Origin: Cryobacterium flavum
GTDB taxonomy: Bacteria > Actinomycetota > Actinomycetes > Actinomycetales > Microbacteriaceae
Length of the DNA stretch: 64,000 nt
Assembly: GCF_900103805.1 (NCBI RefSeq)
Contig: NZ_FNIB01000004.1
Span: 248,001 to 312,000 of the forward strand
Direction: 5' to 3'
Shown: positions 47,408-56,273 of the stretch, one piece after another
Numbering within the stretch: position 1 is the first letter of the stretch
Layout: the number at the start of each line of letters is the position of its first letter
The notes under the pieces: model-generated
The model's database searches: none
What the model was told of the DNA's origin: nothing
The model's input: only the letters and a program-made list of their open reading frames with translations
Program-made: the position numbers and the translations under genes

Positions 47408-48649
47408 GTGTTCCCGCTCGAAAAACCATTGCGCATCGCGCTGGTCTGCCTGCACACCTCGCCGGGTACCGATCCGGGCGCGGGCGACGCCGGCGGAATG
47501 AACGTGGTGGTGCGTCACCAGGCCGAGGCTCTCGGAGCGCTCGGTCACACGGTGACTATCCTCACCCGACGGTCGTCCGCCGCGCAGCCCCACCGGCAGC
47601 GGCTTGCGCCGCGCGTGACCCTGCAGTTTCTCGATGCTGGCCCGGCCGTTCCGGTGAGCAAGGGCGAGCACGAAGCGTTCATCGGTGATTTCTCGGCCGA
47701 ACTGGCCGCCCTCGAACCGTACGACATCATCCACTCGCATCACTGGTTCTCCGGCATGGCCGCGCTGCCGGTCGCGCGAACCTGGGGCATTCCGCACGTG
47801 CAAAGCTTTCACAGCATCGCCGCCGAGGACGGTAGCCCGCTGTCGGCCGGCGAACGAGCCGAATCGCCGGGACGGATGCTCGGCGAGGCCTGGCTCGCTC
47901 GCGAATCGGATTCCCTGGTCGCGATCAGTGCGGCCGAGGCCGCTACGATTTCCGTGCGGCTCGGGGGCCGGGCTAACCGAACCAGCACTGTGCTCCCGGG
48001 AGTGGACAGCCGGCTGTTTTCACCAGCGCGTCTTCGCCAGCCACCGGCCAGTGCGACCACCGATGGCTACGTCGTCGTCGCGGCACGGCTACAGCCGCTG
48101 AAAGGCCTTGATCTGGCCATTCACGCCATCGCAGCGCTTCCACAGGACCGCCGACCCGAGCTGGTAATTGCCGGCGATGCCTCGGTCGACTATGCCGGTT
48201 ACGTTGAGGAGCTCCGCCAGCTCGCTGAAGGGGCCGGCCTGTCCGACATTCGATTTGTCGGTGCACAGTCCCACGCGAACCTGGCAGAACTGTTTCGCGG
48301 TGCCCGCCTGGTGCTCGTACCGTCGCACTCGGAGACCTACGGTCTGGTGGCACTGGAAGCGGCCGCGAGCGGCGTACCGGTCGTTGCTTCGGCGGCCGGG
48401 GGATTGCGCGAGGCGGTCGTCGACGGAATCACCGGACTCGTTCTGGACTCCCGCGATCCGCAGGTTTGGGCCGATGCGATGGCGCAGATCCTAACCGACC
48501 CGACGCGGGCGGGCGAACTGGCCCAGGCCGCTCGCGAGCATGCGCTTCGGCTGGACTGGACTCGCTCGGCAGCGTCTCTGGTCCGGGTCTACCGTGCACT
48601 CCTCGATGAGCCGATCGAGGCCCGGCAGCACGACCGTGCAGTCGCCTGA
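47408..48649 (+). CDS. Glycosyltransferase family 4, MshA-like
   Basis: 413 residues, GT-B fold. The N-terminal H-T-S-P-G-T-D-P-G-A-G-D-A-G-G-M-N-V closely resembles MshA, which makes GlcNAc-inositol phosphate in mycothiol synthesis, and H-S-H-H-W-F-S-G and the C-terminal E-T-Y-G-L-V-A-L-E-A donor-site motif agree. It could instead be a sucrose-phosphate-synthase-like GT4. GTG 47408 with AAGGA upstream is preferred; the in-frame ATG 47369 lies inside a small hairpin (47349-47377). Confidence 0.85.
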   Translation: MFPLEKPLRIALVCLHTSPGTDPGAGDAGGMNVVVRHQAEALGALGHTVTILTRRSSAAQPHRQRLAPRVTLQFLDAGPAVPVSKGEHEAFIGDFSAELAALEPYDIIHSHHWFSGMAALPVARTWGIPHVQSFHSIAAEDGSPLSAGERAESPGRMLGEAWLARESDSLVAISAAEAATISVRLGGRANRTSTVLPGVDSRLFSPARLRQPPASATTDGYVVVAARLQPLKGLDLAIHAIAALPQDRRPELVIAGDASVDYAGYVEELRQLAEGAGLSDIRFVGAQSHANLAELFRGARLVLVPSHSETYGLVALEAAASGVPVVASAAGGLREAVVDGITGLVLDSRDPQVWADAMAQILTDPTRAGELAQAAREHALRLDWTRSAASLVRVYRALLDEPIEARQHDRAVA

Positions 48650-48655
48650 AGTGCT

Positions 48656-49504
48656 CTAGGTCAGCTGCCGGTCGAGCAGCTCATCCTCGATCTCGGCGTC
48701 ATTGCGCGGTTTCGCCGCCCGTTTGCGGGCACGCTCATCGGCGCGTTCGCGTTCGTCGGGATCTTCGGCGTTCACACTGCGATATTCCTCGCGCAGCGCC
48801 CAACCGAGGCCGATGAAGGCGAGGAGGCCGAAAACGAACCACTGGAACGCATACGAGAGGTGCGGGCCTTCGTCGCGGATCGGCTTCACGACGGCGGCCG
48901 GGCGCTTCTCGGTAGCGGCCGGGCTCTCGGTGTCCATCAGGCCATAAGCGCCGGTATAGGTGGGCTGGTCGAGCCGCGCGGCAATGGTGGTGAGATTGAT
49001 CGTCGCGACCTGGTCGCCGTTGGCGGTACGGCCTGGGAGGTCGGGTTCGCTGGCCTTGAGCCGGGCGACAACGGTCACCGTTCCGCTCGGCGGAGCCGAC
49101 ACCGTGTCGGGTGCGTCCTGTTCCTGCCCGGTGGGCAGCCAGCCGCGGTCGACGATGAAGATGGTGCCGTCGGTGAGCAGCAGCGGGGTCAGCACCTCAA
49201 AGCCCGGATTGACGTTGAGCGGGCGGTTGCGCGCGAGCATCTCGTCGGCGGTGAGGTAAATGCCTTTCAGTTCCACCGGCATCCACTTTTGGGATTCGTC
49301 AAAGGCGGTCAGGTCGGGCAGCGCCTCGGTGACTGGGACCGGGTTTGAGTCGAAGTTGGAGTCGATCTTGAACAGTTCGGTGAGGGCCTCGTCGCGCCGG
49401 GCAAGCTGCCACGCGCCGAGGCCGGAACACACCGCCGCAAAGAGTATGGTGAGCGCGAGATACCCGGCCCAGCGGCGGCTGAAGGCGAACTTCCAGCCCG
49501 TCAT
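48656..49504 (-). CDS. SURF1 family protein
   Basis: 282 residues. Two membrane helices, near residues 12-32 (W-A-G-Y-L-A-L-T-I-L-F) and 218-238, flank an extracytoplasmic domain, with L-G-A-W-Q-L-A-R-R-D after the first helix and V-D-R-G-W-L-P, the SURF1 signature, in the loop. SURF1 helps insert heme a into cytochrome oxidase subunit I, which fits the ctaA/ctaB genes elsewhere in the window. The charged C-terminal tail is cytoplasmic. Overlaps the upstream gene by 4 bases. Confidence 0.93.
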   Translation of the reverse strand: MTGWKFAFSRRWAGYLALTILFAAVCSGLGAWQLARRDEALTELFKIDSNFDSNPVPVTEALPDLTAFDESQKWMPVELKGIYLTADEMLARNRPLNVNPGFEVLTPLLLTDGTIFIVDRGWLPTGQEQDAPDTVSAPPSGTVTVVARLKASEPDLPGRTANGDQVATINLTTIAARLDQPTYTGAYGLMDTESPAATEKRPAAVVKPIRDEGPHLSYAFQWFVFGLLAFIGLGWALREEYRSVNAEDPDERERADERARKRAAKPRNDAEIEDELLDRQLT

Positions 49505-49740
49505 CGCGCATCTCCGGCGGGCTCTGGTGAGGTGTCAAGCGGGCTCACAGTGAGGGGAAAATCGCGCGCGGCCAGAAATTCCCGCAGGTAGTCGACGTGC
49601 TCATCGCAGGCCAGCCAGGTTTTGACCCGATCGCTCGAGTGGATGCGCGGGTTGCGCCAGTCCAGCCGCCACGTTCCCGTATTGCGACAGTCGGCCCGCG
49701 AGCAGGTTGAGGATTGCAGGGGCGCGCCCAGCCCGATCAT
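49501..49740 (-). CDS. Small conserved zinc-ribbon-like protein
   Basis: 79 residues from ATG 49740. Cys residues in S-T-C-S-R-A-D-C and the later L-A-C-D-E-H form a likely C-x4-C ... C-x2-H metal site. The type is conserved in actinobacteria next to SURF1 and has no established role; some databases label homologues acetone carboxylase without evidence. Its stop overlaps the SURF1 start (ATGA), so the two are co-translated. Confidence 0.8.
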   Translation of the reverse strand: MIGLGAPLQSSTCSRADCRNTGTWRLDWRNPRIHSSDRVKTWLACDEHVDYLREFLAARDFPLTVSPLDTSPEPAGDAR

Positions 49741-49769
49741 GGGGCCGGGTGAAGCAGCCGCGCGAGCAC

Positions 49770-50063
49770 TCACTTGACCTCGTCGTCGGAGGAACGGGTG
49801 TCGGTGCCGGTATAGATCTCGACGCCACCAGGCCGCAATACTTCGGCTCCGCGGGGCGCAATCTTCACGTTCGCGACCACGACGGCGAAGTACGGAAGAA
49901 GAATGGCACCGAGTGCGCAGATCACCAGCCACCAGCCCTGCACAAAAAGCATCAGCACAATGCAAATGACACGCACGCCCATTGCAATGGAATATTTGAT
50001 CATCCGGTTGCGTCGTTCGACCTCCGGGGAGGCGGGGAGCGAGGTGATCGACTGCTGCTTCAT
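49770..50063 (-). CDS. DUF3099 family membrane protein
   Basis: 97 residues. Two membrane helices (about 22-42 and 44-64) followed by a short hydrophilic tail; the R-R-N-R-M-I-K-Y-S-I-A-M-G-V-R entry to the first helix is typical of DUF3099. Function unknown. First of three minus-strand genes with the zinc-ribbon protein and SURF1, so a link to respiratory-chain assembly is possible by context. Confidence 0.85.
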   Translation of the reverse strand: MKQQSITSLPASPEVERRNRMIKYSIAMGVRVICIVLMLFVQGWWLVICALGAILLPYFAVVVANVKIAPRGAEVLRPGGVEIYTGTDTRSSDDEVK

Positions 50064-50232
50064 AGGTCCATCGGGTTCGTCGTCGGTTTCTTCACTGGGG
50101 GAAAATCCACCTCAATAAGCCTACGTCTGTACGGCCGGATTGTCGCACGCCTTAAACTTGAATCTGCCGGGTATTTCGTAGTGTTGCACCCTGCAACCCC
50201 CACATCACAGCAATCAACAGACTTGGAACTTC

Positions 50233-50943
50233 ATGACAACGGCTCGAACAGTGCTCGTCACCGGCGGCAACCGCGGCATCGGATTTGCCATCGCGGAAGA
50301 ATTCCTCGCCCAGGGACACCGCGTGGCCGTCACTTCGCGGTCCGGGCACGGACCGGCCGGCAGCCTCACCGTACGTGCCGACGTAACGGATGCCGCGTCG
50401 ATCGATGCCGCGTTCACCCAGATCGAAGCGACCTACGGCCCGGTCGAGGTCGTCGTGGCCAACGCCGGGATCACCCGCGACACCCTGCTCATGCGCATGT
50501 CGGAGGATGACTTCACCTCGGTCATCGACACCAACCTCAGTGGCGCATTCCGCGTCGTCAAGCGTGCCAGCAAGGGGATGCTGAAGGCTCGCTTCGGACG
50601 CATCGTTCTCATCTCGAGCGTTGTCGGTCTCTATGGCTCTGCCGGGCAGGTGAACTACTCGGCGTCGAAGAGCGGCCTGGTTGGCCTGGCCCGCTCGGTC
50701 ACCCGAGAGCTCGGTGCCCGTGGGATCACGGCCAACGTCGTCGCTCCCGGTTTCATCGAGACCGACATGACCGCCGCCCTGCCCGAAGCACAGCAGGCCG
50801 ACTACAAGCGCAATATTCCGGCCGGCCGTTTTGCCACTCCGTTAGAAGTCGCTCGCGTCGTCACCTGGCTGGCCGGCGATGACGCCGCGTACATTTCGGG
50901 TGCCGTCATTCCTGTGGATGGCGGCCTGGGCATGGGCCACTAG
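50233..50943 (+). CDS. fabG: 3-oxoacyl-ACP reductase (SDR family)
   Basis: 236 residues. NADP-binding T-G-G-N-R-G-I-G, N-A-G motif V-A-N-A-G-I-T, catalytic Ser in I-S-S-V-V-G and the Y-S-A-S-K pair, and the C-terminal D-G-G-L-G-M-G-H. N-terminus and length match FabG-like reductases of fatty acid elongation, such as mycobacterial MabA. GGAA precedes the ATG. No other fatty-acid gene is adjacent, so the in vivo substrate is inferred. Confidence 0.9.
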   Translation: MTTARTVLVTGGNRGIGFAIAEEFLAQGHRVAVTSRSGHGPAGSLTVRADVTDAASIDAAFTQIEATYGPVEVVVANAGITRDTLLMRMSEDDFTSVIDTNLSGAFRVVKRASKGMLKARFGRIVLISSVVGLYGSAGQVNYSASKSGLVGLARSVTRELGARGITANVVAPGFIETDMTAALPEAQQADYKRNIPAGRFATPLEVARVVTWLAGDDAAYISGAVIPVDGGLGMGH

Positions 50944-50971
50944 GCCCAGCCCATGCACGGCGGGGGTCGCG

Positions 50972-51625
50972 TCAGCCGCGCAGACCGAGCAGCGGCAGTA
51001 CCTGGCTGAGATTGCAGTTCTCGATTACGAGGTCGGCCTCACGCTTCACCCGCGGCTTGGCATTGAACGCGACGGCGAGTCCGGCCGCGTCCATCATTCG
51101 CAGGTCGTTCGCGCCGTCGCCGACGGCGATCGTCTGCGACAGAATGATGCGGCGCTGGGCGGCCCATTCACGCAGGGCGACGGCTTTCGCCTCGGCGTCG
51201 ATGATCGGGCCGAGCACCCGTCCGGTCAGGTAGCCGCCTTCCACTTCGAGTCGGTTGGCCCGCCAGTGGTCCAGGCCCAGGTCGGCCGCGAGCGGGTCGA
51301 GCAGCTCATGAAAACCGCCGGAGACCACCCCCACGACGCCCCCGGCGGCGTGAATGCCGGCGATCAGTTCGTGCACTCCCTCGGTCGGGCGGATGCGCCG
51401 CCCCACCTCGGCGAAAACGGTGTCCGGAAGCCCCGCCAGGGTCAAAACCCGTTCGCGTAGGCTGTCGGCGAAGTCGAGTTCGCCGCGCATCGCGCGCTCG
51501 GTGACGTCGGCGACGAGTTCACGTGAGCCGGCGGCATCCGCCAGCAGTTCGATCACTTCGTCCTGGATCAGGGTGGAGTCGGCGTCGAGCACGACCAGAA
51601 AAGTTGATGCGGAGCTAAGGATCAC
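50972..51625 (-). CDS. serB: Phosphoserine phosphatase
   Basis: 217 residues, HAD superfamily. Motif I D-A-D-S-T-L-I-Q, motif II V-S-G-G-F, and motif III/IV K ... [10 protein letters not shown]. Catalyses the last step of serine synthesis. It lacks the N-terminal ACT-like domain of longer SerB proteins. GTG start overlaps the glgC stop (GTGA), so it is translated after glgC, an unusual partner. Confidence 0.93.
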   Translation of the reverse strand: MILSSASTFLVVLDADSTLIQDEVIELLADAAGSRELVADVTERAMRGELDFADSLRERVLTLAGLPDTVFAEVGRRIRPTEGVHELIAGIHAAGGVVGVVSGGFHELLDPLAADLGLDHWRANRLEVEGGYLTGRVLGPIIDAEAKAVALREWAAQRRIILSQTIAVGDGANDLRMMDAAGLAVAFNAKPRVKREADLVIENCNLSQVLPLLGLRG

Positions 51626-52866
51626 GGAGTAACGAGCACGCCCTTACCGACGACGGTGATGCCGGATTCGGTCACGCTGAAGCCGCGTGCCAGGTCACGA
51701 TCGCGATCGACACCGACCGTGGCACCGGGCTCGACGATGACTTCCTTGTCGAGGATTGCCCGGCGCACGATCGCTCCCGGGCGGATCTGCACGCGGTCGA
51801 ACACGATGGAGTCGACGACTTCGCAGGCCGAACCGATCGAGGTCCACGGGCCGAGAACGCTGCGCTCGATGTGTGCGCCCGAGATGACGCAGCCGAGGGA
51901 AACGATCGAGTCGATCATGGTGCCGAGGGCGCCCCGTCCGTCGCGGACGAATTTCGCCGGCGGAGAGTTCAGCTGCATGCTGAAGATCGGCCACTGCTGA
52001 TTATACAGGTTGAATACCGGAAGGGCCGAGATGAGGTCCTGGTGGGCTTCGAAGAACGAATCAATGGTTCCGACATCGCGCCAATAGTACCGGTCGCGAT
52101 CGGTGGAACCGGGGACCTCATTGCGCTGCAGATCGTACACGCCGGCATCCCCGCGAGAAACGAAATCGGGAATGATATCGCCGCCCATGTCGTGACTCGA
52201 GTCGGTACGCTCACCATCGCGCAGCACCGCCTCGATCAAGGCATCGGTGTTGAAGACATAGTTGCCCATCGAAGCGAACACTTCGTGCGGGGCGTCGGCG
52301 AGCCCGACGGCGTCCTTGGGCTTCTCGCGAAAGTCCAGGATGCGATCGGGAGTGGCGGCATTCACTTCGATGACGCCGAACTGGTCGGCCAGGCCGATCG
52401 GCTGGCGAATGGCGGCGACCGTGGCTGCCAATCCCGACGCGATGTGGGCGTCGATCATCTGACTGAAGTCCATGCGGTAGACGTGATCGGCACCGACGAC
52501 GACGACGATGTCGGGTTTTTCATCATGAATGAGGTTCAGGCTCTGCAAAATGGCATCGGCCGATCCGCTGAACCAGCGTTTGCCAAGGCGCTGCTGCGCC
52601 GGCACGGAGGCTATGTACGAGTTGAACAACCCGCCGGAGACGTGCCAGGTCTGGGAGACGTGGCGGTCGAGGCTGTGTGACTTGTACTGGGTCAACACTA
52701 CGATCTGGGTGACGCCGGAATTGATCAGATTGGACAGGGCAAAGTCCACCAGGCGGTAATGCCCGCCAAAGGGGACGGCGGGCTTGGCCCGGTCCTCGGT
52801 CAGCGGCATTAGCCGTTTTCCCTCGCCACCGGCGAGAACGATTCCAAAGATCTTCTTGGCCTTCAT
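51622..52866 (-). CDS. glgC: Glucose-1-phosphate adenylyltransferase
   Basis: 414 residues. Makes ADP-glucose for glycogen and related glucans. Nucleotidyltransferase motif [24 protein letters not shown], and a C-terminal left-handed beta-helix. The ATG at 52866 gives the family length, and a TACTCT -10 lies exactly 6 bases upstream (leaderless). Divergent from glgA with 80 bases between, so synthesis of substrate and use of it are probably co-regulated. Confidence 0.96.
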   Translation of the reverse strand: MKAKKIFGIVLAGGEGKRLMPLTEDRAKPAVPFGGHYRLVDFALSNLINSGVTQIVVLTQYKSHSLDRHVSQTWHVSGGLFNSYIASVPAQQRLGKRWFSGSADAILQSLNLIHDEKPDIVVVVGADHVYRMDFSQMIDAHIASGLAATVAAIRQPIGLADQFGVIEVNAATPDRILDFREKPKDAVGLADAPHEVFASMGNYVFNTDALIEAVLRDGERTDSSHDMGGDIIPDFVSRGDAGVYDLQRNEVPGSTDRDRYYWRDVGTIDSFFEAHQDLISALPVFNLYNQQWPIFSMQLNSPPAKFVRDGRGALGTMIDSIVSLGCVISGAHIERSVLGPWTSIGSACEVVDSIVFDRVQIRPGAIVRRAILDKEVIVEPGATVGVDRDRDLARGFSVTESGITVVGKGVLVTP

Positions 52867-52872
52867 GTGTAC

Positions 52873-52878
52873 AGAGTA
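52873..52878 (-). promoter_or_regulatory. -10 hexamer for leaderless glgC
   Basis: Minus-strand TACTCT, 6 bases before the ATG at 52866. Confidence 0.45.
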
Positions 52879-52934
52879 GGGCCAACCGGGCAGGTCGACT
52901 AGCACCGCGGGGTGTGGGTCGGGCCCGGCTGCGC

Positions 52935-52940
52935 TACCTT
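52935..52940 (+). promoter_or_regulatory. -10 hexamer for leaderless glgA
   Basis: TACCTT, 6 bases before the ATG at 52947. Back-to-back with the glgC promoter, the two hexamers being 56 bases apart. Confidence 0.4.
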
Positions 52941-52946
52941 TGCTCC

Positions 52947-54128
52947 ATGCGAGTGGATCTGATGACCAAGGAATACCCCCCGGAGATCTACGGGGGAGCG
53001 GGCGTGCACGTCACAGAGCTCGTGCGAGCGCTCCGTGAAGACATTGCCGTGTCGGTGCGGTGCTTTGGCGCGCCGCGCTCGGATATCGACACCTTTGCCT
53101 ATGCGGTACCCGCGCAGCTGGTAGACGCCAACGCCACCCTGAGTACCCTCGGCGTCGACCTGCAAATGGCCCAGGACGCCGCTGGAGCCGATCTGGTGCA
53201 CTCTCACACCTGGTACGCCAATGCGGCCGGACACCTCGCGAAGATGCTGCACGGTATTCCGCACGTCGTCACCGCCCACAGTCTTGAACCGCTGCGCCCG
53301 TGGAAAGCGGAGCAACTCGGCGGCGGCTACCGAGTGTCGAGCTGGATCGAAAAAACAGCCTTTGAAGCAGCGGATGCCGTCATCGCCGTCAGCGACGGCA
53401 TGCGTCGCGACATCCTACGTAGCTATCCGGCACTCGATGCGAGACGGGTGCACACCGTCTACAACGGCATCGACCTCGAGCGTTGGAAACCGACCCCGAA
53501 CGAAGATTTTGTGCGGAGCCTGGGGATTGACCCTAACCGGCCATCCGTTGTCTTCGTCGGTCGCATCACCCGGCAGAAAGGGCTGCCCTACCTCTTGCGC
53601 GCCGCCGCCCTGCTGCCGCCCGAGGTGCAGCTCGTGCTGTGCGCCGGTGCGCCCGACACCCCGGGGATCCTGGCTGAAGTGTCGGCTGGTGTCGTGGCCC
53701 TGCAACGCGAGCGGTCCGGTGTGGTCTGGATCAACCGGCTCCTCGCCCAGCCCGAGCTTGCTGCGGTACTCACCCACGGCACGGTCTTCGTTTGCCCGTC
53801 CATCTACGAACCCCTCGGAATCGTCAACCTCGAAGCCATGGCCTGCTCACTCGCAGTCGTCGGTACCGCAACCGGCGGTATCCCCGAGGTCGTCGCCGAC
53901 GGCCAGACCGGGCGGCTGGTACCGATCGAGCAGCTCACCGACGGCACCGGCACCCCGCTGCACCCCGATCAGTTCGTCGCCGACCTCGCCCGAACACTCA
54001 CCGAAGTTGTGAGCGACCCGGCCCGCGCCGCCGAAATGGGACGCGCCGGTCGTCTGCGCGCCGAGCGGGAATTTGGCTGGAGCCAGATCGCCACCCGCAC
54101 TCGGGAGATCTACGCCTCGCTGCTCTGA
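52947..54128 (+). CDS. glgA: Glycogen synthase / maltose-1-phosphate synthase, actinobacterial type
   Basis: 393 residues, GT-B fold. Starts [22 protein letters not shown], the signature of the short actinobacterial GlgA, whose mycobacterial member (GlgM, Rv1212c) adds glucose 1-phosphate to ADP-glucose to give maltose 1-phosphate. The C-terminal [12 protein letters not shown] binds the donor. GlgC facing it supplies ADP-glucose. glgE and glgB are not in the window. Confidence 0.94.
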   Translation: MRVDLMTKEYPPEIYGGAGVHVTELVRALREDIAVSVRCFGAPRSDIDTFAYAVPAQLVDANATLSTLGVDLQMAQDAAGADLVHSHTWYANAAGHLAKMLHGIPHVVTAHSLEPLRPWKAEQLGGGYRVSSWIEKTAFEAADAVIAVSDGMRRDILRSYPALDARRVHTVYNGIDLERWKPTPNEDFVRSLGIDPNRPSVVFVGRITRQKGLPYLLRAAALLPPEVQLVLCAGAPDTPGILAEVSAGVVALQRERSGVVWINRLLAQPELAAVLTHGTVFVCPSIYEPLGIVNLEAMACSLAVVGTATGGIPEVVADGQTGRLVPIEQLTDGTGTPLHPDQFVADLARTLTEVVSDPARAAEMGRAGRLRAEREFGWSQIATRTREIYASLL

Positions 54129-54142
54129 CGGGCCGTAGGGGG

Positions 54143-54176
54143 GTCGGGCTCGCCATTGGGGCGGGCCCGACGTCTT
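54143..54176 (+). terminator. Terminator of glgA
   Basis: A 12-pair stem (54143-54154 with 54160-54171, one wobble), five-base loop, followed by GTCTTT. Confidence 0.7.
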
Positions 54177-54196
54177 TCTGCACTGGCCCCGCCCGA

Positions 54197-54202
54197 TAAC
54201 AT
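54197..54202 (+). promoter_or_regulatory. -10 hexamer for leaderless ABC gene
   Basis: TAACAT, 6 bases before the ATG at 54209. Confidence 0.4.
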
Positions 54203-54208
54203 GGCTGT

Positions 54209-54991
54209 ATGGTCAACGTTCTGCATTTCACCGACGTCTCGGTCGTCCGGGGTGGCACCATCATCCTCGACTCAGTGAATTGGAGCGTCGATGACGACCA
54301 ACGGTGGGTCATTCTCGGCCCGAACGGAGCCGGCAAGACCACGTTGCTGCAGATCGCCGCGGCTTTCATGCACCCGTCGACCGGTCAGGCCGAAGTGCTC
54401 GATGAGACGCTCGGTGGAACGGATGTCTTCGAGTTGCGGCCCCGCATCGGGTTCGCCTCGACCGCCATGGCGCGCAAGGTCCCGGTCCAAGAAAAGGTCC
54501 TCGACGTTGTCATGACGGCGGCCTATTCGGTCACCGGCCGGTGGAACGAGGAATACGAAACCATCGACGAGCGACGTGCCCAGCGCGTGCTGCAGGAGTG
54601 GAATCTCGACCACCTCGCTGACCGCAAGTTCGGCACGCTGAGTGACGGCGAACAGAAGCGGGTGCAGATTGCCCGCTCGGTCATGACCGACCCCGAAATT
54701 CTTTTGCTGGACGAGCCCGCTGCGAGCCTCGATCTCGGCGCCCGGGAATCGCTTCTTCAGCTGCTCAGCGGTTTTGCCCAGGAACCCAACTCCCCGGCCA
54801 TCATCATGGTCACCCACCACGTCGAAGAGATTCCGCTCGGATTTACCCACGTGCTGTTGCTGTCGGGCGGCAAGGTCGTCTCAGCCGGGCCTATTGCCGA
54901 AGCGCTGACCGCCGAAGCCCTGACCGAGACTTTCGGCCTCGCGGTCGAACTGTCCGAGACCGACGGCCGCTACTCTGCGCGTGCGGTCTGA
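54209..54991 (+). CDS. ABC transporter ATP-binding protein (YlmA/ModF-like)
   Basis: 260 residues, a single ABC domain: Walker A G-P-N-G-A-G-K-T-T near residue 36, degenerate signature L-S-D-G-E-Q-K-R-V-Q-I-A-R-S, Walker B L-L-L-D-E-P-A-A-S-L-D, switch T-H-H-V-E-E-I. No permease gene is adjacent; homologues of this kind often occur alone and their partner is unknown. Co-location with glgA and rpmE2 gives no clue. Confidence 0.92.
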   Translation: MVNVLHFTDVSVVRGGTIILDSVNWSVDDDQRWVILGPNGAGKTTLLQIAAAFMHPSTGQAEVLDETLGGTDVFELRPRIGFASTAMARKVPVQEKVLDVVMTAAYSVTGRWNEEYETIDERRAQRVLQEWNLDHLADRKFGTLSDGEQKRVQIARSVMTDPEILLLDEPAASLDLGARESLLQLLSGFAQEPNSPAIIMVTHHVEEIPLGFTHVLLLSGGKVVSAGPIAEALTAEALTETFGLAVELSETDGRYSARAV

Positions 54992-55045
54992 GCTCAGACT
55001 CCCGGCAAAGGCGGTCGATCACGCGCTCTTTCTGCTAAAGTAAGT

Positions 55046-55065
55046 GGCTGGCCATCTGGCCAACC
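55046..55065 (+). promoter_or_regulatory. Hairpin in the rpmE2 leader
   Basis: GGCTGGCCA (55046-55054) and TGGCCAACC (55057-55065) pair over nine positions with one wobble, downstream of a possible TAAAGT -10 (55036-55041). It could be a repressor site (for example zinc-dependent) or an RNA hairpin. Confidence 0.35.
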
Positions 55066-55159
55066 AGCTTGTCGTCGTCCCAGACGGCGGGGCCCAACAA
55101 TCGAACAGCACTGTGACCAGTTACAAGTCTGTTCACCAGAAGTGCAAAAGGAAATCTTC

Positions 55160-55411
55160 ATGAAGTCTGACATCCACCCCGAGTACGCTGCGGTCGTGTT
55201 CCGCGACCTCGCCTCCGGCGCGACCTTCCTGACCCGTTCGACGGTCTCCAGCAAGAAGACCATCGAGTGGGAAGACGGAACCACGTACCCGGTCATCGAC
55301 GTGGAAATCTCCTCCGAGTCTCACCCGTTCTACACGGGCAAGCAGCGCATCATGGACTCCGCCGGCCGCGTGGAGAAGTTCAACTCGCGCTACAAGGGCT
55401 TCGGCAAATAG
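55160..55411 (+). CDS. rpmE2: 50S ribosomal protein L31, type B
   Basis: 83 residues. M-K-S-D-I-H-P-E-Y and [10 protein letters not shown] are typical of type B L31, and the Cys residues of the zinc-binding type A form are absent. Bacteria usually express it under zinc shortage in place of the type A paralogue. AAAAGGA lies 8 bases before the ATG; an in-frame start 18 bases upstream is less likely. A strong terminator follows. Confidence 0.96.
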   Translation: MKSDIHPEYAAVVFRDLASGATFLTRSTVSSKKTIEWEDGTTYPVIDVEISSESHPFYTGKQRIMDSAGRVEKFNSRYKGFGK

Positions 55412-55443
55412 CACCAGGTACTGCAAGCACTAGGTACTGCAAG

Positions 55444-55475
55444 AAAAGCGACCAGCCCAGGCTGGTCGCTTTTTT
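55444..55475. terminator. Terminator of rpmE2, possibly bidirectional
   Basis: A 10-pair stem AGCGACCAGC / GCTGGTCGCT with CCAG loop, flanked by AAAA and T6. Also suits the convergent exonuclease gene. Confidence 0.92.
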
Positions 55476-55494
55476 GTGTCTGTTCCGATCTGCG

Positions 55495-56181
55495 TCAGCG
55501 CTGGGGCCAGGCGGTGTCCGCTAGAAATTCGGGGTCGCGACCGCGCCGCATGTACTCCTGAAAACTTTCGGCCTGCTGGCGGTACCAAGTGACCTGCAGC
55601 GCGTGCATCTCGTCGAGAGTGGCGGGCAGAGCACCCTCGTGGGCCCGGTGAATGGCCTGGGCGACACGACCGGCGGCGATCGCATCGGCTCCGGCATCAT
55701 GGGCATCGTCCAGTGAGACACCATAGAACGCGCTGGTGACCTCGAGGGTGCGCTTGCCCTTGCGATACTTATCGACGGCCTTGTCGATGACCAGGGGATC
55801 GACGACGGGACTGGGGGAGTCCAGCGGGACGATGCCGTAGCGCAGGGCTTCACGATCGAGCAGGGTGAGGTCGTAGGGGGCGTTGTAGGCCACGATGGGC
55901 AGGCCGTCGCTCAGATGCCCGCGCAGGGCTGTGACGATCTCGGCTACAGCCTCCGCGGCGACCCGACCGTGCTCTACGGCCTGCTCTGTCGTGATGCCGT
56001 GAACGCTGGTCGCTCCGGCCGGAATGTCAATGCCCGGATCGACCAGCCAATCGATGCGTTCCACGGCGGTACCGCTCGCGTCGAGAACGGCGACGGTGGC
56101 CGACACGATGCGGCAGGTTTCCACGTCGATTCCGGTGGTTTCAAGGTCGAATACGGCGAGGTGATCGCTCCAGGTGCTCAT
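55495..56181 (-). CDS. DnaQ-like 3'-5' exonuclease (DEDDh)
   Basis: 228 residues. ExoI F-D-L-E-T-T-G near residue 11, ExoII N-A-P-Y-D-L-T-L-L and ExoIII with H and D in L-D-D-A-H-D-A-G-A-D-A: a complete DEDDh set, with S-V-H-G-I-T between. Similar stand-alone proteins are annotated as DNA polymerase III epsilon-like exonucleases. The substrate (DNA proofreading or RNA trimming) is not known. Leaderless start predicted. Confidence 0.93.
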   Translation of the reverse strand: MSTWSDHLAVFDLETTGIDVETCRIVSATVAVLDASGTAVERIDWLVDPGIDIPAGATSVHGITTEQAVEHGRVAAEAVAEIVTALRGHLSDGLPIVAYNAPYDLTLLDREALRYGIVPLDSPSPVVDPLVIDKAVDKYRKGKRTLEVTSAFYGVSLDDAHDAGADAIAAGRVAQAIHRAHEGALPATLDEMHALQVTWYRQQAESFQEYMRRGRDPEFLADTAWPQR

Positions 56182-56187
56182 ACTTCC

Positions 56188-56193
56188 ACCCTA
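56188..56193 (-). promoter_or_regulatory. -10 hexamer for leaderless exonuclease gene
   Basis: Minus-strand TAGGGT, 6 bases before the ATG at 56181. Confidence 0.4.
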
Positions 56194-56273
56194 GGGGCGA
56201 CCACCGACACTCTTCCGCGCCACCCAACGGTGCGGGCCGTGCTGTGAGGAACGGCGGGGTCCCGCGCGCGAAA

